Shown here: positions 1-11,725 of the stretch, in pieces
Position numbering within the stretch: the first letter of the stretch is position 1
Layout: every line of letters starts with the position of its first letter
Assembly (NCBI RefSeq): GCF_043641665.1
Contig: NC_092203.1
Coordinates: forward strand, 3,862,067 to 3,926,066
Length of the DNA: 64,000 nt
Origin: Enoplosus armatus
Lineage: Eukaryota; Chordata; Actinopteri; Centrarchiformes; Enoplosidae
Direction of reading: 5' to 3'
Notes under the pieces: generated by a model
The model's input: the letters and a program-made list of their open reading frames with translations, nothing else
Databases searched by the model: none
What the model was told of the DNA's origin: nothing
Position numbers and translations under genes: made by a program

Positions 1-440
1 CTCCTATCTGCCGGCCTTATCTCTCCCTTAAAGTCTCTGACTTCAGCCAGTCACCCCCGTCGGCTGAATGCAGAGTATTTGCACCCTCCTGGCCTTGGTT
101 TGAGTCTGGAGCGACTCTTGATGCTGACATACCAAATTTTTCACAGATAGGTTTGAATGCAGAATTTCCACCAGGTCATGGTAAGGTGGGAATCCTGCAG
201 GGCAGAATAGGTTTGCAGTGGTAATGACTTTTGGTTTTGGCAGTATCACCGAGTGGATTGTGAAGAAATAATAAAATATAAATAATAATAAATAATAAAA
301 AAAAAATCTGCTGGCAGTATTTAGTTATTTTAATATATGGCAGAGTACTAATGAGAAAATGTGCCAATCTTGGAGACTTGATATAAATGACAAGGACACA
401 GCCTTGCCCCTCTATGAGGCCTGTTTTGTTTCCAAGTCAC
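1..440. other. Intergenic or intronic DNA, nothing specific
   Basis: No exon-like frame or recognisable repeat is visible. The one compositional feature is an A/T-rich patch at about 265-305 made of AAT/ATA-type units. The rest is mixed sequence with a moderate AT bias. Confidence 0.5.
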
Positions 441-1030
441 ACATCAAAGACCTTTTCAAAATGAGGGAGATTAACCTCAGATAACCACTGACAATCTCAT
501 TTATCCCGCCTGCATCCGGCATGAATGTGTGTTTTCAAGAGAGAAAGCTGACGCGCCGGCACTTATGAATTCCAGTCACTCCGGCCCTCCCTTGGAAAGA
601 AAGAGAGAAAGGAGAGGGGGGGGTGGAAAAAAAAGTGCTGGTACCTGCTGATACATTTTGAACTAAATATTCCCTTCACATTGACTCTACTCATCGCAGA
701 CCATGAGACATGGAGATGTGCTGTAATGTGTTTCCATTTGCTGTCTGGCTGCCTCCCTAGACAGGATATCAGAGGACAGTGGCGGACTCCCAGACTGTTT
801 ATGAAGTACAGCGGCTGTCTCTCAGGACCGTGTACCAGATGAGAAGCGACTTGGCTCTTTGAGTGTGAGACCTTCATTTGAACTCCCGGCCATGGAGAGA
901 GGCTTTCATATGATTCCAGGAGATGCAATTTATAAAAAAGGCTCTTGTGCATACATTTTCGGTTAATGACCAAAAGCATGCCAAGGTAGCAATTTGTGTA
1001 AAAGAATGTGATGTTCCCTGAAGATAATAT
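441..1030. other. Repeat-poor block, possible conserved non-coding element
   Basis: This segment lacks microsatellites and recognised repeats and keeps several CpGs, for example around 550-585 and 780-900, in otherwise AT-leaning DNA. It contains GATA- and homeodomain-like words such as GATTAACC near 468 and TTAATGAC near 963. A 156-codon reverse-strand frame covers it but matches no protein I recognise. Enhancer or CNE status is inference; cross-species alignment would decide. Confidence 0.25.
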
Positions 1031-1390
1031 CAAGTCACTGTCTTGTGAAGATAGAGAGCGATAGATAAAGTAAACAATACATCTACTTAAACATTAATTA
1101 ATCAATTGATTTGTTAATATAATTCATTATATCTGCACCAGTGGCATTTAACACATGGTAAGGTCTACAGAATCTGTAGCACAGATGGCACACTGAACTA
1201 AGGTTATTGTACATATTTTTTTTTAAACATCAATATTTTATTCTATTTCTATTTTTGTGTTTCTAACGAATCAAGCACCTGGACCGCAATTTATTTGGTA
1301 CATATTCACAGTTGTACTAACTGATTTTCTGCAGTGGAAACAAGCTGTAAACACATCGGTGACATGTGACCATGTCATTAGACCAACATA
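1031..1390. other. AT-rich non-coding DNA
   Basis: This is AT-rich filler with TAAT/ATTA-rich stretches around 1085-1130 and a short T tract at about 1217-1225. I see no gene or clear repeat boundary. Confidence 0.45.
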
Positions 1391-1553
1391 AGCGTTCATT
1401 TGGAGTCGTGTTTCTTGCCACCTGATCAATGCAAGTCCAATATTTACCCTCTCTTTCGCTCTGGTTTTGGTCCTGGGGGAAATTTGTTGCTCTTCAGCTG
1501 CTCGAGGTTCCAATGTGTTCACCAGCTAGTTGATAACATTGCCCAAAGACCAA
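1391..1553. repeat. Interspersed repeat, family A (copy 1)
   Basis: The segment starting at GCGTTCATTTGGAGTCGTG aligns by eye with a second copy at about 17800-17960. Shared blocks in the same order are TTTCTTGCCACCTG / TTTCTGGCCACCTG, AAGTCCAA.ATTTAC.CTC, TTTCGCTCTGG / TTTAGCTCTG, GCTCTTCAGC and ATTCACCA / GTTCACCA. The two copies are clearly related but diverged and carry indels, so this is an old dispersed repeat. I recall similar sequence as common in percomorph fish, but I cannot name the family. Confidence 0.65.
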
Positions 1554-1650
1554 AACAATGAGCCAAAAATGCTATGACTCTCCACAGAGCAGAGAACTGC
1601 AGGATTGGGTGATAATTATCTGGAGCTTCATAACTACAAGTGACCCCTTT

Positions 1651-1668
1651 CACACACACACACACACA
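1651..1668. repeat. (CA)9 microsatellite
   Basis: A pure CA dinucleotide run of about nine units. It lies inside a 66-codon frame that is therefore not evidence of a gene. Confidence 0.9.
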
Positions 1669-1771
1669 GTCATGTCATTCATTGGTAAGATAAAAATATT
1701 GATTATAGACGCTTTAAAGTACACAAATGTGACTTTTGCCAAACAGTGGCCATTTTGAGCACAAGCTGAAA

Positions 1772-1942
1772 TTAAAGTATAAAAGGAAAACACTAAAACT
1801 AAGTGTAACAATAGCAGTGTCAAGAGCAGTGTAAGGCTGTAACAACAAAACCCCTGACTGCATATGGTGCGGTTGAACTTTTCACTTGTAAGATGGAGAC
1901 TGTGTTATCTCTTCCTTCAGAAATGACATCATCTCACTTTAA
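1772..1942 (+). mobile_element. MITE-like repeat, family B (copy 1)
   Basis: The right half (about 1838-1942) matches 38090-38190 block by block: AAGGCTGTAAC/AAGGTTGTAGC, CCCCTGA.TGCAT, AACTTTTCA.TTG, ATGGAG and TCACTTTAAG/TCACTTCAAG. Its terminal sequence ATCTCACTTTAA also matches the reverse complement of the left terminus of the copy at 26213. The left end (about 1772, ATTAAAGTATAAAAGG) is poorly conserved. No protein is encoded; it looks like a short non-autonomous DNA element. Confidence 0.55.
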
Positions 1943-2819
1943 GTCAGGGCACAAAGACAACACAAATAAAGCTACACAGTGCATTGGCAGTTTTAAATGG
2001 CACCAAGCACAACAGCAAACTTCACTTAAATTCCCAGAAATCCTGTAACATGATGTCAGTAAACTACACGCAAGATGTTCATGTTCGCCAACCCAACCGT
2101 TCACTGCTGTTAGGCAGGCCGTTTATATTCTTGGCGTCTTTTCTTGATTCCTCACTACCTGCAGGTGGGAAAAAAATATACCTGACTCCAGAACATCATT
2201 TGGGCAAACGGGTAGGTGTATGGCAACTGATGAGTTTCCACGGAAGCACCACATTTGAGGCAGCTGCATTGATTCAAATGGCAAAATGTGAAATTTAGGA
2301 GGGAATGACAGCCAATTTCATACAGATGCACCTGTTTTATTTTAGCGCCTAGAATTACATGTACTCCTCGAATACTTCTCTCTATACGTCCTGTCTGCCA
2401 GTGTCAGCTGAATGACAGTTTAAGCACAGTACACCCACCCCTCAGTTAAAAAGCTTCTCTCAGTTGACAGAAACTCACCAAACATCTATAATCCAGAAGC
2501 AAAGACCCAATTTGGGGTTTATTAAAAACTACTGTTTTGATGTAACGCATGCCTAAATCTGTCCTTGCGCAACCAGTGGCCAGCAGAAGAAAAATGACTC
2601 TGTGTATGCATTTATTGCACTGAGAAACATACGCCTAAAAACTCAGCCATCCCAGCTTGATTCGGTCGTGCAGCTGTAATATACTGCTGTGCATCCTTTA
2701 CTAGCCAAATTTTGACAGGGTTTTTAAGCTTTGAGAGGTTCAGTTCTCAGCACCGGGGACTTGAGACGGCTGTTAGCATCACGAAAACAAAGAGACAACG
2801 ACAGCAATATAAATAATAA

Positions 2820-2820
<1 letters not shown>
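1943..2820. other. Non-coding DNA, no supported feature
   Basis: A 104-codon forward frame (1984-2298) lies here, but it has no recognisable domain, signal or splice context. No repeat boundary was recognised. Confidence 0.4.

Positions 2821-2851
<31 letters not shown>
2821..2851. repeat. (TG)15 microsatellite
   Basis: A pure TG dinucleotide array of about 15 units following AATAAATAATAAATG-type sequence. The CA reading on the opposite strand produces a poly-Thr/His frame, which is an artefact. Confidence 0.95.
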
Positions 2852-2852
<1 letters not shown>

Positions 2853-3574
2853 TGTTTTTGATTTTGTGTATACCAACATGAAGTTTGGAAGCAGGGTTTT
2901 CTAGCCTCAAGTCTGGATCGACGAATCAATCTGAACTATTTCCCTCCGTTCTTCCTGACAATGCTCACTGAAGAGCGGATGACTCAGCCTGCACTAAGGC
3001 TGCACACTCTGATTTTGATTTCATAGTCGCACCGTGGCACATGGGTTTGATCAGTGTCTTTAATATGCTAGAAACAGCATGTACAGTGGTGGTGATATTC
3101 AGTTTGACTGCAACAAATGGATACAGTGTGATTAAATGCTTCCATTTAGCGTCATGATACCACGGCTGAACGATCAACCACGTGACCCGAGTTCACTGCA
3201 TGTCAGTTGGGATTTGGTAATATAATTAAATGCATGATTTGTTTGTACAAAAGTACATTATAAACGATGGTGGGTCCTGCACTATAGCTAATCTTGTGGC
3301 CCTGATTTGTAGAGGGGCCCTGTTTTTGGCATATAGCCCAGGAAAAACAAGACGGACTGCAATCATGAAATGTGTGATGTGGCCAACAGAGACACATACA
3401 AAGTGTCTTAAATCTCATCTGAATTGAATCCGGATAGGAAATATAAACGGGTCTTTTATATCGTCTGCGTTTATACTGCAACTTGATGGGAACTTTGAGG
3501 CAACAGATCACACATAAAGTGCACTGAAGGGGGAAGGTGTGGGTCAATAGGGACCCAACATTATATTTTTGCCC
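2852..3574. other. Non-coding DNA, no supported feature
   Basis: Overlapping frames on both strands (for example 3203-3547 reverse and 3230-3427 forward) give no recognisable product. No microsatellite or repeat was recognised. Confidence 0.4.
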
Positions 3575-3615
3575 TCATGACCAATTCAATTTTTTTTCAA
3601 ATGAATTGGTCATGA
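3575..3615. repeat. Perfect inverted repeat (14-bp stem, 13-nt loop)
   Basis: TCATGACCAATTCA at 3575-3588 is followed after a T-rich 13-base loop by its exact reverse complement TGAATTGGTCATGA at 3602-3615. Each arm contains the CCAAT pentamer, so the structure holds two facing CCAAT/ATTGG sites. It could form a cruciform or, if transcribed, a short hairpin. The stem is shorter than a typical pre-miRNA, so I do not call a miRNA. Confidence 0.8.
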
Positions 3616-6095
3616 ACTGAGCTGGAATGTAACTAGATATGCTGTGGCAGACACTGAGCAACATTAAAAGATGATAATCAAAGATAAGACAACTAACTTG
3701 GAGGCGATGCATACTCATGCTGTGAGCATGCAAATGACATATAATGCAACTTCTGGTGAGTGTGACGAAAGGTACTAAGTGCCCTTAAGCATGCTCTCAC
3801 ACTTGAATTGATTTGTTTGGTGGTCTGTACCTGGAGTGTAAGCAAAATGGATTTTCCATCACATTCTAGCAAGCTGGCTACGTGTCATGCAAATGAGGGA
3901 GATGTTCGTCCTGCGCCGAGCCACGAGAAGGAGTCATGCATCACCACGTGGCAAAGCTACACTACATTAATCTTAATGAAAACTATACCGCATTAAGGTA
4001 TACTGAAGCAATACTTTGCATATTTAATATAATGTAACATTTAATGTTGCATACCTTGCATCAACAACAGAGTGTGCACTCCATTAGAATGTTATATTAG
4101 TGGGTGTCTTTCAATAATAAATGCATGCATAATGTGCGGAGGCTTCTCAAATATTTTCAGATTCAGTTTCATGTAATGAGGTTGGTTCACTAAGAGGATT
4201 CCCAAAAGGAAAAACAGTTACATTTTCTTCATTATTCGAGTCACTGCAATGCATGCAATCGTATGCATTGTGTTGTATATTAGTTAGGGAAAAATCATGT
4301 GATCCCACTAGTGTGGGTGTACCGTCTAAATTAGCAGTAATCCAAAGGGGGCAATTATCGAATCTGCATTAATGTGGAGTTCTTGGCTGCAATCAGCTTG
4401 AGAAATATTTTGAAGAAAGAAAAAAAAAAAAAACAGCACAACAACTTTACCTGAGAGGATGACACAAGTGAAGCCAAGAGACAAAGGGTTGGGGGAGTTT
4501 GTTGTTTTTGTGAAAGAGGCAATTAAAACGGCCGACATAAACATAATAAATGAGCGAGCTGACACCTCGAGTGTGACATTATCTGTATTGTTTTAGATTA
4601 ATAGCATCGACAAACACTTTCCATTTAATTTAACATATCATTTCACTTCTACTTTACACTGGGACTTAATTGAAACCAAAGAGATGAGGGTGACCCTAAG
4701 TGTGAAATTGGTACCAAGACACCCCCTGTCTCCACTCACATGAGAGATGACGGTGTCAGTGATCATGATGGATGTACATTATTCTGATGATCCAGCATGT
4801 GTATGATGAAATTCATATGGTAATCCGTGGGTAGAATGAGCTCTTATGTTTGCTCGCCTTCGATATGCGGAGCATTTGCCAATTTTAGATCCAAACGCCT
4901 GCCCTCTGCATCGGCCATCTTTCTTAAATTATGAAGAAACAACTCGCCATGTCTTACATAAGCTGGCGTTCTGCAGCGCCGAAAGTGAACTTTTAAAAAA
5001 ACTTGCTGTTTAGTTTTTGCTTTAGGATTTGTGATAATCAGTATTTCAGTCTTTTTGAAAGTGTGTTGCAGAATGATCGATGAGGTGGAATACTGCAAAG
5101 TGTTCAACAGAATGCTGATCGCTGTGGTATTTTGCCGTCCTGATGAACTGTGTAAGAGCTTTAATAGCATATTCTGCATGTAGCCTCCAAGTGTTCCCGA
5201 GAATCTACATAAACTTGGTGCAACCTCTATAACTTTCTAGATGGAAAGACCTGCTTGCCTCACAGCATACTTCTCTTAAATGTAAGTGTTCATGCCTGCA
5301 CCATTTCCCAGGAAATTAGCAGGTTCCTCGAATATCCTCTGTGACTGGTTATCTTCCTTTTCCATGAAATAAGACCACCATGTGCCATATCTGTCCTGCA
5401 AAGGTGTTACTCAAAATACCGCTATTTACTAAGAAAGCATGCTGAAGCATGAGCTAAGAACTGCTTGTCCCTTTGGGTATTACTAGGTTCTTATCACATC
5501 CTTTAGAATCATTTTCCTGTTTGTTCCCATTAAGATGTTCCACACCTGCAGCAGTGAGTATGGTATTATAAACCTCTGCACACATCAGCTATGTTTGGCC
5601 TTTGGATTTGTAGGACTCAAGCATGCTTCTAATTACAATTAAATCTGGTTGAATCAAATAGGCGTCTATGTAAAGCTCAGATTTACTTTGCTGTATCTTA
5701 TGTATTTCAAAGTGCTTTCCTTTTACAACCCACTTTGATTTTACTTGCTACTGAAAGTTGTAGCATGTTAAGTGTGTTTGTATAGCACATATGCCTAGAA
5801 TTCTGCCGCTCAAAATATATGTCCGGAGCCAAATTTCAGTATCAAATAGTAACCATAACCCAACCTTAATTTAAACTACAACTTGTCACATACAACTGTT
5901 GTAGAAATAAGTAATTTAAAAAACATGGCGATAAATGTTCCAAGTGTTTGTCATTTAATGTAATCTGGGGTTTTGCATGATCCTCTAGTGTTGAATTGCT
6001 AACTTGTCTGAATTGCATAGAAAATGAAATGGCCCATTAAAGTAAATGATAACAAGACTCAGAGTCCACAGCTACGCTGGCAGCTTCGGCAGAGT
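3616..6095. other. Long non-coding stretch, little structure
   Basis: About 2.5 kb of AT-leaning DNA. Visible details are two POU octamers (ATGCAAAT at 3728-3735 and 3887-3894) and an A tract in GA-rich context near 4418-4433. A 111-codon reverse frame (4844-5179) resembles no known protein. I see no exon and no boundary of a recognised repeat. Confidence 0.4.
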
Positions 6096-6185
6096 GGTGC
6101 TTTGAGCTGAATTCTAATTTCATTATGCTAGCATGCTCACAACAACAATGCTAACATGGCGCACGTTATCATGCAAACATTTGCA
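6096..6185 (+). repeat. Interspersed repeat, family C (copy 1, fragment)
   Basis: GTGCTTTGAGCTGAATTCTA followed by ATGCTAGCATGCTCACAACAACAATGC and then CATGCAAACATTTGC matches the start of the longer copy at 15215. There GTGCTTTGAGCTAAATGCTA leads into AGAATGCTAACATGCTCACA and AACATTTGCTC. Only the 5' part is kept. This ATGCTAACATGCTCACA-type family recurs six times in the window. Confidence 0.65.
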
Positions 6186-6560
6186 CGATGCAGTTCCAAA
6201 AGTATGATTCCAAAATTCTTCCAAGACTCCACTAATGAAAACTTCTTCTTCTTTAATGGTATTTTCTTAACCTTGCTAGCTCCAGGTCTACACATATGTA
6301 CATGTGCTGCACTCCTGATACTTCTTCTTACTCATAATGACACTGAAGTGAATTAATCACCATTCTGTGTTTGTTTTGGCCTGCCAGCAGCACCATATGG
6401 TCATATGGTAGCGGAATAACTGTGGGAACAATGCAGTTTTCTACATTGTGCCAGGAGAGATCAATCGATGTGAGAAACATTTCAGTTCATTTTAAAACAG
6501 CTACTTTCATTGTTCCGCCTGCATGCTGATTCTCCCAGTTACTTTTCTCCCACTCCCTGG
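6186..6560. other. Non-coding DNA, no supported feature
   Basis: AT-leaning sequence with a short TTCTTCTTCTTT run near 6244. It has a near-palindromic CATATGGTCATATGG at about 6394-6408. No gene is supported. Confidence 0.4.
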
Positions 6561-7660
6561 CCTTCTTCTGTTGTGTTTCTTTTTCAGCGTGTTTCCCCCC
6601 ACCACAATGACACTGCAGCAGATTACCAAACACAGATTGCATTGATTGCTGGGACTAATTGAAAGGAAAGCATCCCTGGTGCGGAGTGCATCTGCTTGCC
6701 TGTGCAGAAATGGGCATCTGTGCCCTACCTCACCTCATCAGGCAAAGGAGCCAAGAAACCTCTCTGTCGTCGACCACTTAACTCAGCGCTCAATCACACT
6801 TTGGGAAGACTCCTTTCAGAAGAGGCGACAGAGCAGACAGGCGATGTCGAGAGAGGAAAAAAAAACCCACCCACATCCCCTTCTCGACGAGAGAGACCAC
6901 GAGGGAAATCATCCACGAAGACGGATGGAAATTCAGCAGAGCAATTGATGCACTACTCCGTTTGGCTGGGACAAGATCTGAGGGACTATGAAACACTTGT
7001 CGAGGAGGAAGCGGAAAGGGAACGAGGCCTCTGCTGTTGCTGCCTCCACCCATTTGCACAATTGCTCACTGTGCTGAGTCCCGTGGATTGGCACTGATTG
7101 AGGAGCAGCATTTAGCATATTGGGCGTTTTGCAGACATCCATTACGGGCCACTCGATTTCTAGATAATGCCACGTTTGATTGAACATCTGGGTTGGAAAT
7201 TGTCTCTGCATTCGCAAATAACAAACAAGAAAATGACAAAAGTGCCACTTCCTGCCTTCATAACACTCGCAGGGAAAATAGAAGGCCACGCAGGCCTCTT
7301 TTTGGTCTGATTGAGCAATTTTCTGCAGCACTGTTGAATCGTCTGTGTCTAATGAGGTTAAGGATTTTCTGCCTGTCCCCTATTCTCCACCAGGCACAGC
7401 TGGAAAATGGCATAAGAGTCAGTGATCAGATAATCTTTGGCTTGACATGTTTTGAGTCGTCCACAGTTTAAAGAAAGGCTATGGGGTGAAGACTTTCTCG
7501 GCCTTAGAAGGGCATTATCTTTGGTCCATACTGTTACTACTGAACCAGTTGTTAAGCCCCCGCAGGGATCCATGTGGCTTTATTTTCATGCCCAACACCG
7601 TCTTAAAGGAAGGAACAATTGGGCATGGGATTTACGCTGTGCAATGTCATGATTTTTAAT
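6561..7660. other. CpG-retaining repeat-poor block, CNE candidate
   Basis: Sequence from about 6640 to 7300 is free of repeats and less AT-rich than its surroundings. It keeps CpGs around 6768-6775, 6826-6850, 6885-6925 and 6999-7025. Several 90-133-codon frames overlap on both strands, which reflects few stop codons in GC-richer DNA; none has a recognisable domain. A conserved element or the promoter of an unannotated RNA is possible but unproven. Confidence 0.25.
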
Positions 7661-8580
7661 ACTTAAGATAATAGTGTTGCTGCTTGTCTTGCTGTTTAAA
7701 AAGATGCCCTGCTTCAGTATTGCCGCTGCTAAGGACAGTCAAGCTCTGCGGCTCTTGAACTTAGGCGCTCATTTGCATGCAAATCCCATAATATGCAAAA
7801 CTGCTGAATAAATGAATTACAGGCATTCAAACGCACACGACTGAGGAATTTGACAGTCTCCGAACTGATGCCCTAGGTTTATTAGTCATATGTCTTCTTT
7901 TATGACTTCTGACAGATGGTTTCCGTGTTGAGGTGTGAGCATAGAGGTTTCTGGAAAGGTGATGGCATATCTTTTAAGGGGACTTAAAACTGACTTTGAC
8001 ATGTTGGCTCACACTCTAAAAATATCGAGAATGTCAGCGTGTGTGTTTTATGTCTTTGTGTTTCCATTTGACTGGGTTAGGACCCTTTTTTTCCCCTTTT
8101 CTCAATCGGATGACAAGGGAAAAACACAATACAAATGCTACAGCAAAGAATGTGGATGCTGTCCGTTTCGGCCCATATCCAAACAATGTCTTTGTTATCA
8201 TTTGCATCCCAATTGCACAGGCCATTTGAGTGCCAGCGCCAACCCGTTTGAGTTCAATTGACCTTTACGGACCATTTGCACTTTTGCAGCCGTCCCGGCA
8301 AAAGAACAGCGAACGGCAGCAAGTTGTGGGCGGCTCAGCAAGATTTAATGATGCCGGGGGAAAAGGTGACAATTGGTGAGAAGGTGTCTCCAGCCCGGAC
8401 AGCTATGGACCCCTTGAGACAGCCTAGATGAGTCAATCCTTCATTTCCACAGCCAGGAGAAAGGAGAGGATAATTGCTCTGTTCTCGTGGCTGCTTCAAA
8501 TTGCTTTGAGAGATGGAGGACAGTCATAAAGCCAGGAGTAACTAACCACCTTGAGTCTGACAAAAGCCCGGAGTCACACT
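7661..8580. promoter_or_regulatory. Putative developmental enhancer block with POU octamers
   Basis: This is one of the more enhancer-like stretches. It has no simple repeats beyond short T runs, contains a palindromic double octamer at 7771-7784 and an octamer ATTTGCAT at 8200-8207, and keeps CpGs at 8285-8360. It also has homeodomain-like words such as ATGAATTAC (about 7812) and CAATTG words at 8214 and 8258. Overlapping 60-108-codon frames on both strands at 7935-8261 are uninformative. The regulatory reading is inference from motif content. Confidence 0.35.
7771..7784. promoter_or_regulatory. Palindromic double POU octamer
   Basis: ATTTGCATGCAAAT is a perfect 14-bp palindrome made of two overlapping octamers, ATTTGCAT and ATGCAAAT, the consensus bound by OCT/POU proteins. 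A third, degenerate copy (ATATGCAAAA) lies at 7791-7800. The match is seen directly; binding is inferred. Confidence 0.6.
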
Positions 8581-9455
8581 CGGAACATGCTGTTTTTCTG
8601 TTTGTTCTGTACTAACCCCTAACTGACCCCATTATGCGCTATGTTTACAGTGCATACAGTATGCTTACTGAGCTGAGGTGTTTTTCTGCTTATAAAAAGG
8701 CCCTTCTCAATAAACAGCTAAAGGTTATTTTTATATGTTGACCGCACTGTCAAACTTGTTTGTCTCTCTGCAGGCAAACACAGCATAAGTGTTTCTAAAT
8801 TGGTCACTTCACATTTGCATCAATAATTGTGTCTTTTTGTTTATAATCACGGGAAACTCTTTGTCTTTTTCAGTGTTTAAACAAATACCTTTTGCCAAAC
8901 TGAGACTCGTTGATTCACCTCACAAAAGAAAGCAATGAAAAACAGCTGAGTCAAGCCATGTTGCGTTTTATATACGCAGTTCATAATACGATTTTCTGCA
9001 CCTTTATTCTAACACTATTACTGTTTGACCTCAGGAATTTACAAGTGGCAAGGCAGGGCTTAAAATCACGAGGTAAAAGAAAAATGTTACAAAACGCTCT
9101 TTTCAGGAAATGCAGAGTAAAAAAAAACAGGGGATATGTACTGCGATACACCAGCTGTGCAGGTCTTAACAGATTTCCCTCAATCTGTGAATGTGATGGA
9201 AACAAGGAAACAACAATATAATGTCATTTGCATATCATAATGACGAGGAATATGCAACCACATCTGCTTTGCAGTATGCTGAACGAACAAGCAAAAATGA
9301 CGAAAATGTTGCGAGCAAATGTTACCATGCATGCATTACTGCTGCCTGAGTGTGTGTTCGAAAATCCCTTTTAGCATCCAAGATCACAGAGAGGCTTGAA
9401 GTGATACAGACACACACACACAATGCTCCCTATGCTTCTGCTGCTGCCGCCAACA
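8581..9455. other. Non-coding DNA with further octamers
   Basis: ATTTGCAT occurs at 8813-8820 and 9226-9233, the second followed by a TATGCAA word near 9251. Frames of 74 to 103 codons on both strands at 8910-9221 match nothing known. A short CA run lies at about 9410-9421. Confidence 0.4.
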
Positions 9456-9476
9456 CCCCCCCCCCCCCCCCCCCCC
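9456..9476. repeat. C21 homopolymer
   Basis: A pure run of 21 cytosines downstream of a CTGCTGCTGCCGCC stretch and about 35 bp after a short CA run. Such tracts are unstable and hard to sequence, so the exact length is uncertain. Confidence 0.9.
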
Positions 9477-9835
9477 AGCAAAGGAACCTAGCTGCCGTTG
9501 CTCAGCGTACTGTGTCTGTAGCTAGAAGAAGAGCATGCACGCTCAGCAGAAAGTAAAAGGTCCAAAAAAAAGGGAGTCTCGTTAGTATGTTTGTGTCACA
9601 CTTTTTTGAAATAGAAAATGCAAAGAATAGCCGACCAGGGAGAGTGACGGATCTGGTTAAAAACCCCTGCTGGATAACACTAAAGAGGAGTGACATAAGT
9701 AAAAGAAATGACAGGATTGAATCTAATTAAAGAATTGGAGAGTTTTTGCCTGGGACACCTCACTGCTTGACAGAAATAAAATATACATGAGCAGGCTTTC
9801 ATCTATTTTGGGTTTGGGACTCTAAATAACCTCCT
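9477..9835. other. Non-coding DNA, no supported feature
   Basis: Mixed sequence with a short A run near 9563. I see no repeat or exon here. Confidence 0.4.
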
Positions 9836-10020
9836 CTTGTTCTGAGCTGTTATGTCTGATATGTTGCGGAGGGGGAACATGTATTTAATTATTGCTAACT
9901 GACGTAAATGATGCAGTCAGACAGATGTGCGATGTCATTCTGGTCCGGCAGATTGGAAAAGCTGTCTTATCTTTATGTCAGAGTCGAGGGGTAAATTGCT
10001 ACTAATTGCTAACAAATGTA
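9836..10020. other. Short homeodomain-rich block, CNE candidate
   Basis: It contains ATTTAATTATTGCTAACTG at about 9882, TGACGTAAATGATGCAG at about 9900 (CRE/AP-1-like TGACGTAA), and CTACTAATTGCTAAC near 10000. The density of ATTA cores and the CRE-like site are suggestive only. Confidence 0.25.
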
Positions 10021-10181
10021 TTCATGCCTTTTCGTGATATCAGATACATATTTCTACACATATTTAAAGTGTTGTCATGACTCAGGCAATGCTTTAAAAT
10101 AAATTTTGATTCAACGTTGTGAAGTTAAAGGCCTGCAATATTCTTCTACACAAACCAACAATGAATTGACCGACTAACAAG

Positions 10182-10184
<3 letters not shown>

Positions 10185-10212
<28 letters not shown>
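10185..10212. repeat. (TG)14 microsatellite
   Basis: A pure TG array of about 14 units. Confidence 0.95.
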
Positions 10213-11340
10213 CCCAAAGCCTGATGTATCGTATTCCTCGGTGCCACAGAGCTCCATTGTTGTCCAAAAGCTATTAAAAAAACATCAGTGAGCCACACTG
10301 TTGCACTGGGTTACATTTTTCTTCATTACTATGAACATGTAGTTTACTTCGAGTCAATCCCACATACATTGTACTGGTGCTGTGAATACTCACTAATTTG
10401 TATTAATCCATGGTTGAAAATAGTCCCCAGCAAAAGCACTGTTTACTCCAGTTTGAGTGACGTTACCTAAAAACTACGGTGCTTTAGGACAATAGAGCCT
10501 TTTCTAAAAATTAAACTATATATTTGAGAGCCATTGTTTTTAAGATCTACATCTTCAATACCAACCAATTCCAAGAATTTAACATTGAACATTGAGAGAC
10601 ATTGATGTTTTAATGGGATGTGTTGAAAGGAGGAAAGTTATAGAAAAACTTCAGCTTAATCCTTTAACCATAACTTCGTAAACATACCATAAAACCATAA
10701 TTCATTTATTGACAAGCATTTTGTTTCCTCAGGGTGTTCAGTTGTGGTTTGAAATAATACCATCCACAACATACGGAGGAAACAAGGAAAGAAACATTTT
10801 GCAAAGTCTCAAATTTCAATTATTATAATTATTGTTATTATTTCACTGATCTAAATTCCCAGTTAATTGTATCATAGTTAACATAAAGACGACATGTTAG
10901 AGCTGCTCCTGCTTTGCTGTCTGTAAATATTCTAGTAACCCAGCACAAAACTTTTTTTTTTTTTTATCCATCAATAATGTATTCCATCCTGAAAATGAAG
11001 CCCACAAGAGTTCCTCCGATGGTGTCTGTGTGCTTTCACAAAGGGGAGCTTTTTGGGCTCTGGCTTGAGAAGACAAACACACATCTTCATGTGAAATTCA
11101 TTCTGATGACTGGGGCATTTCGCTCGGTACACACAACAAAATGGATTCTCCTTGTTGTTGTTGCTGCACGCTTCACGGCCACGCTTCGAGTAGAAGTAAT
11201 CTTTTTTTTCTTTCTACTTAGTAAGTTCACAAAGTCACATGCTGATGTGTTGCATACTCGCTCTTTTTTTTATTTATTTTTTATCAACACTGGCATCCAG
11301 AGGAGAGCCTCCAAGGTTTCGCTCGGGTAGTTGCACTCAA
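10213..11340. other. Non-coding DNA with T homopolymers
   Basis: It contains T14 at 10952-10965, T8 near 11201 and T8 near 11264. A 138-codon forward frame (10914-11330) is driven by these T runs (poly-Phe) and is not a gene. Region 11110-11200 keeps some CpGs but has no clear element. Confidence 0.45.
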
Positions 11341-11457
11341 ACAAACACACACACACTTAACTATGAAACACACACATATGCCCACAAATGATCAATCAAG
11401 CACACACAATCCTTAACACACACACACTAATATGAATACACACCCTCACACACACAC
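11341..11457. repeat. CA-rich degenerate microsatellite cluster
   Basis: Several short interrupted CA runs (ACACACAC units) are separated by 10-25 bases. This looks like one old CA array broken by point mutation and insertion. Confidence 0.8.
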
Positions 11458-11469
11458 TTCTTGTCTTGT

Positions 11470-11725
11470 TGGAAGCGCTGTGGCACAGAGCCTTTAGCAA
11501 GTGACGGCGGTAAGTGATGGATGCCGCGATGTTGACAGGAGGAGTAATTATGCTTTGTCCCATGGTTCCCGGTATGGGGGCCACCCATCACTCTCCATTA
11601 CGCCCCTGTGTTGTGGCAGCCTTCCACTTTGTTTAGCAAATGAAATGCTTTTCCACCTGAGCGCTCCCGAGAAATACGGAGAGGCGTGGTGGGGGTGCAT
11701 GTCATGGAATAAAGGAGAACAGAGG
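11470..11725. other. Repeat-poor block, CNE candidate
   Basis: It keeps CpGs (GACGGCGG near 11503, GATGCCGCGATG near 11519, CGCTCCCGAG near 11661). It contains GAGTAATTATGC at about 11541, a homeodomain core. There is no repeat, and the short frames on both strands are uninformative. Enhancer status is inference. Confidence 0.25.
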
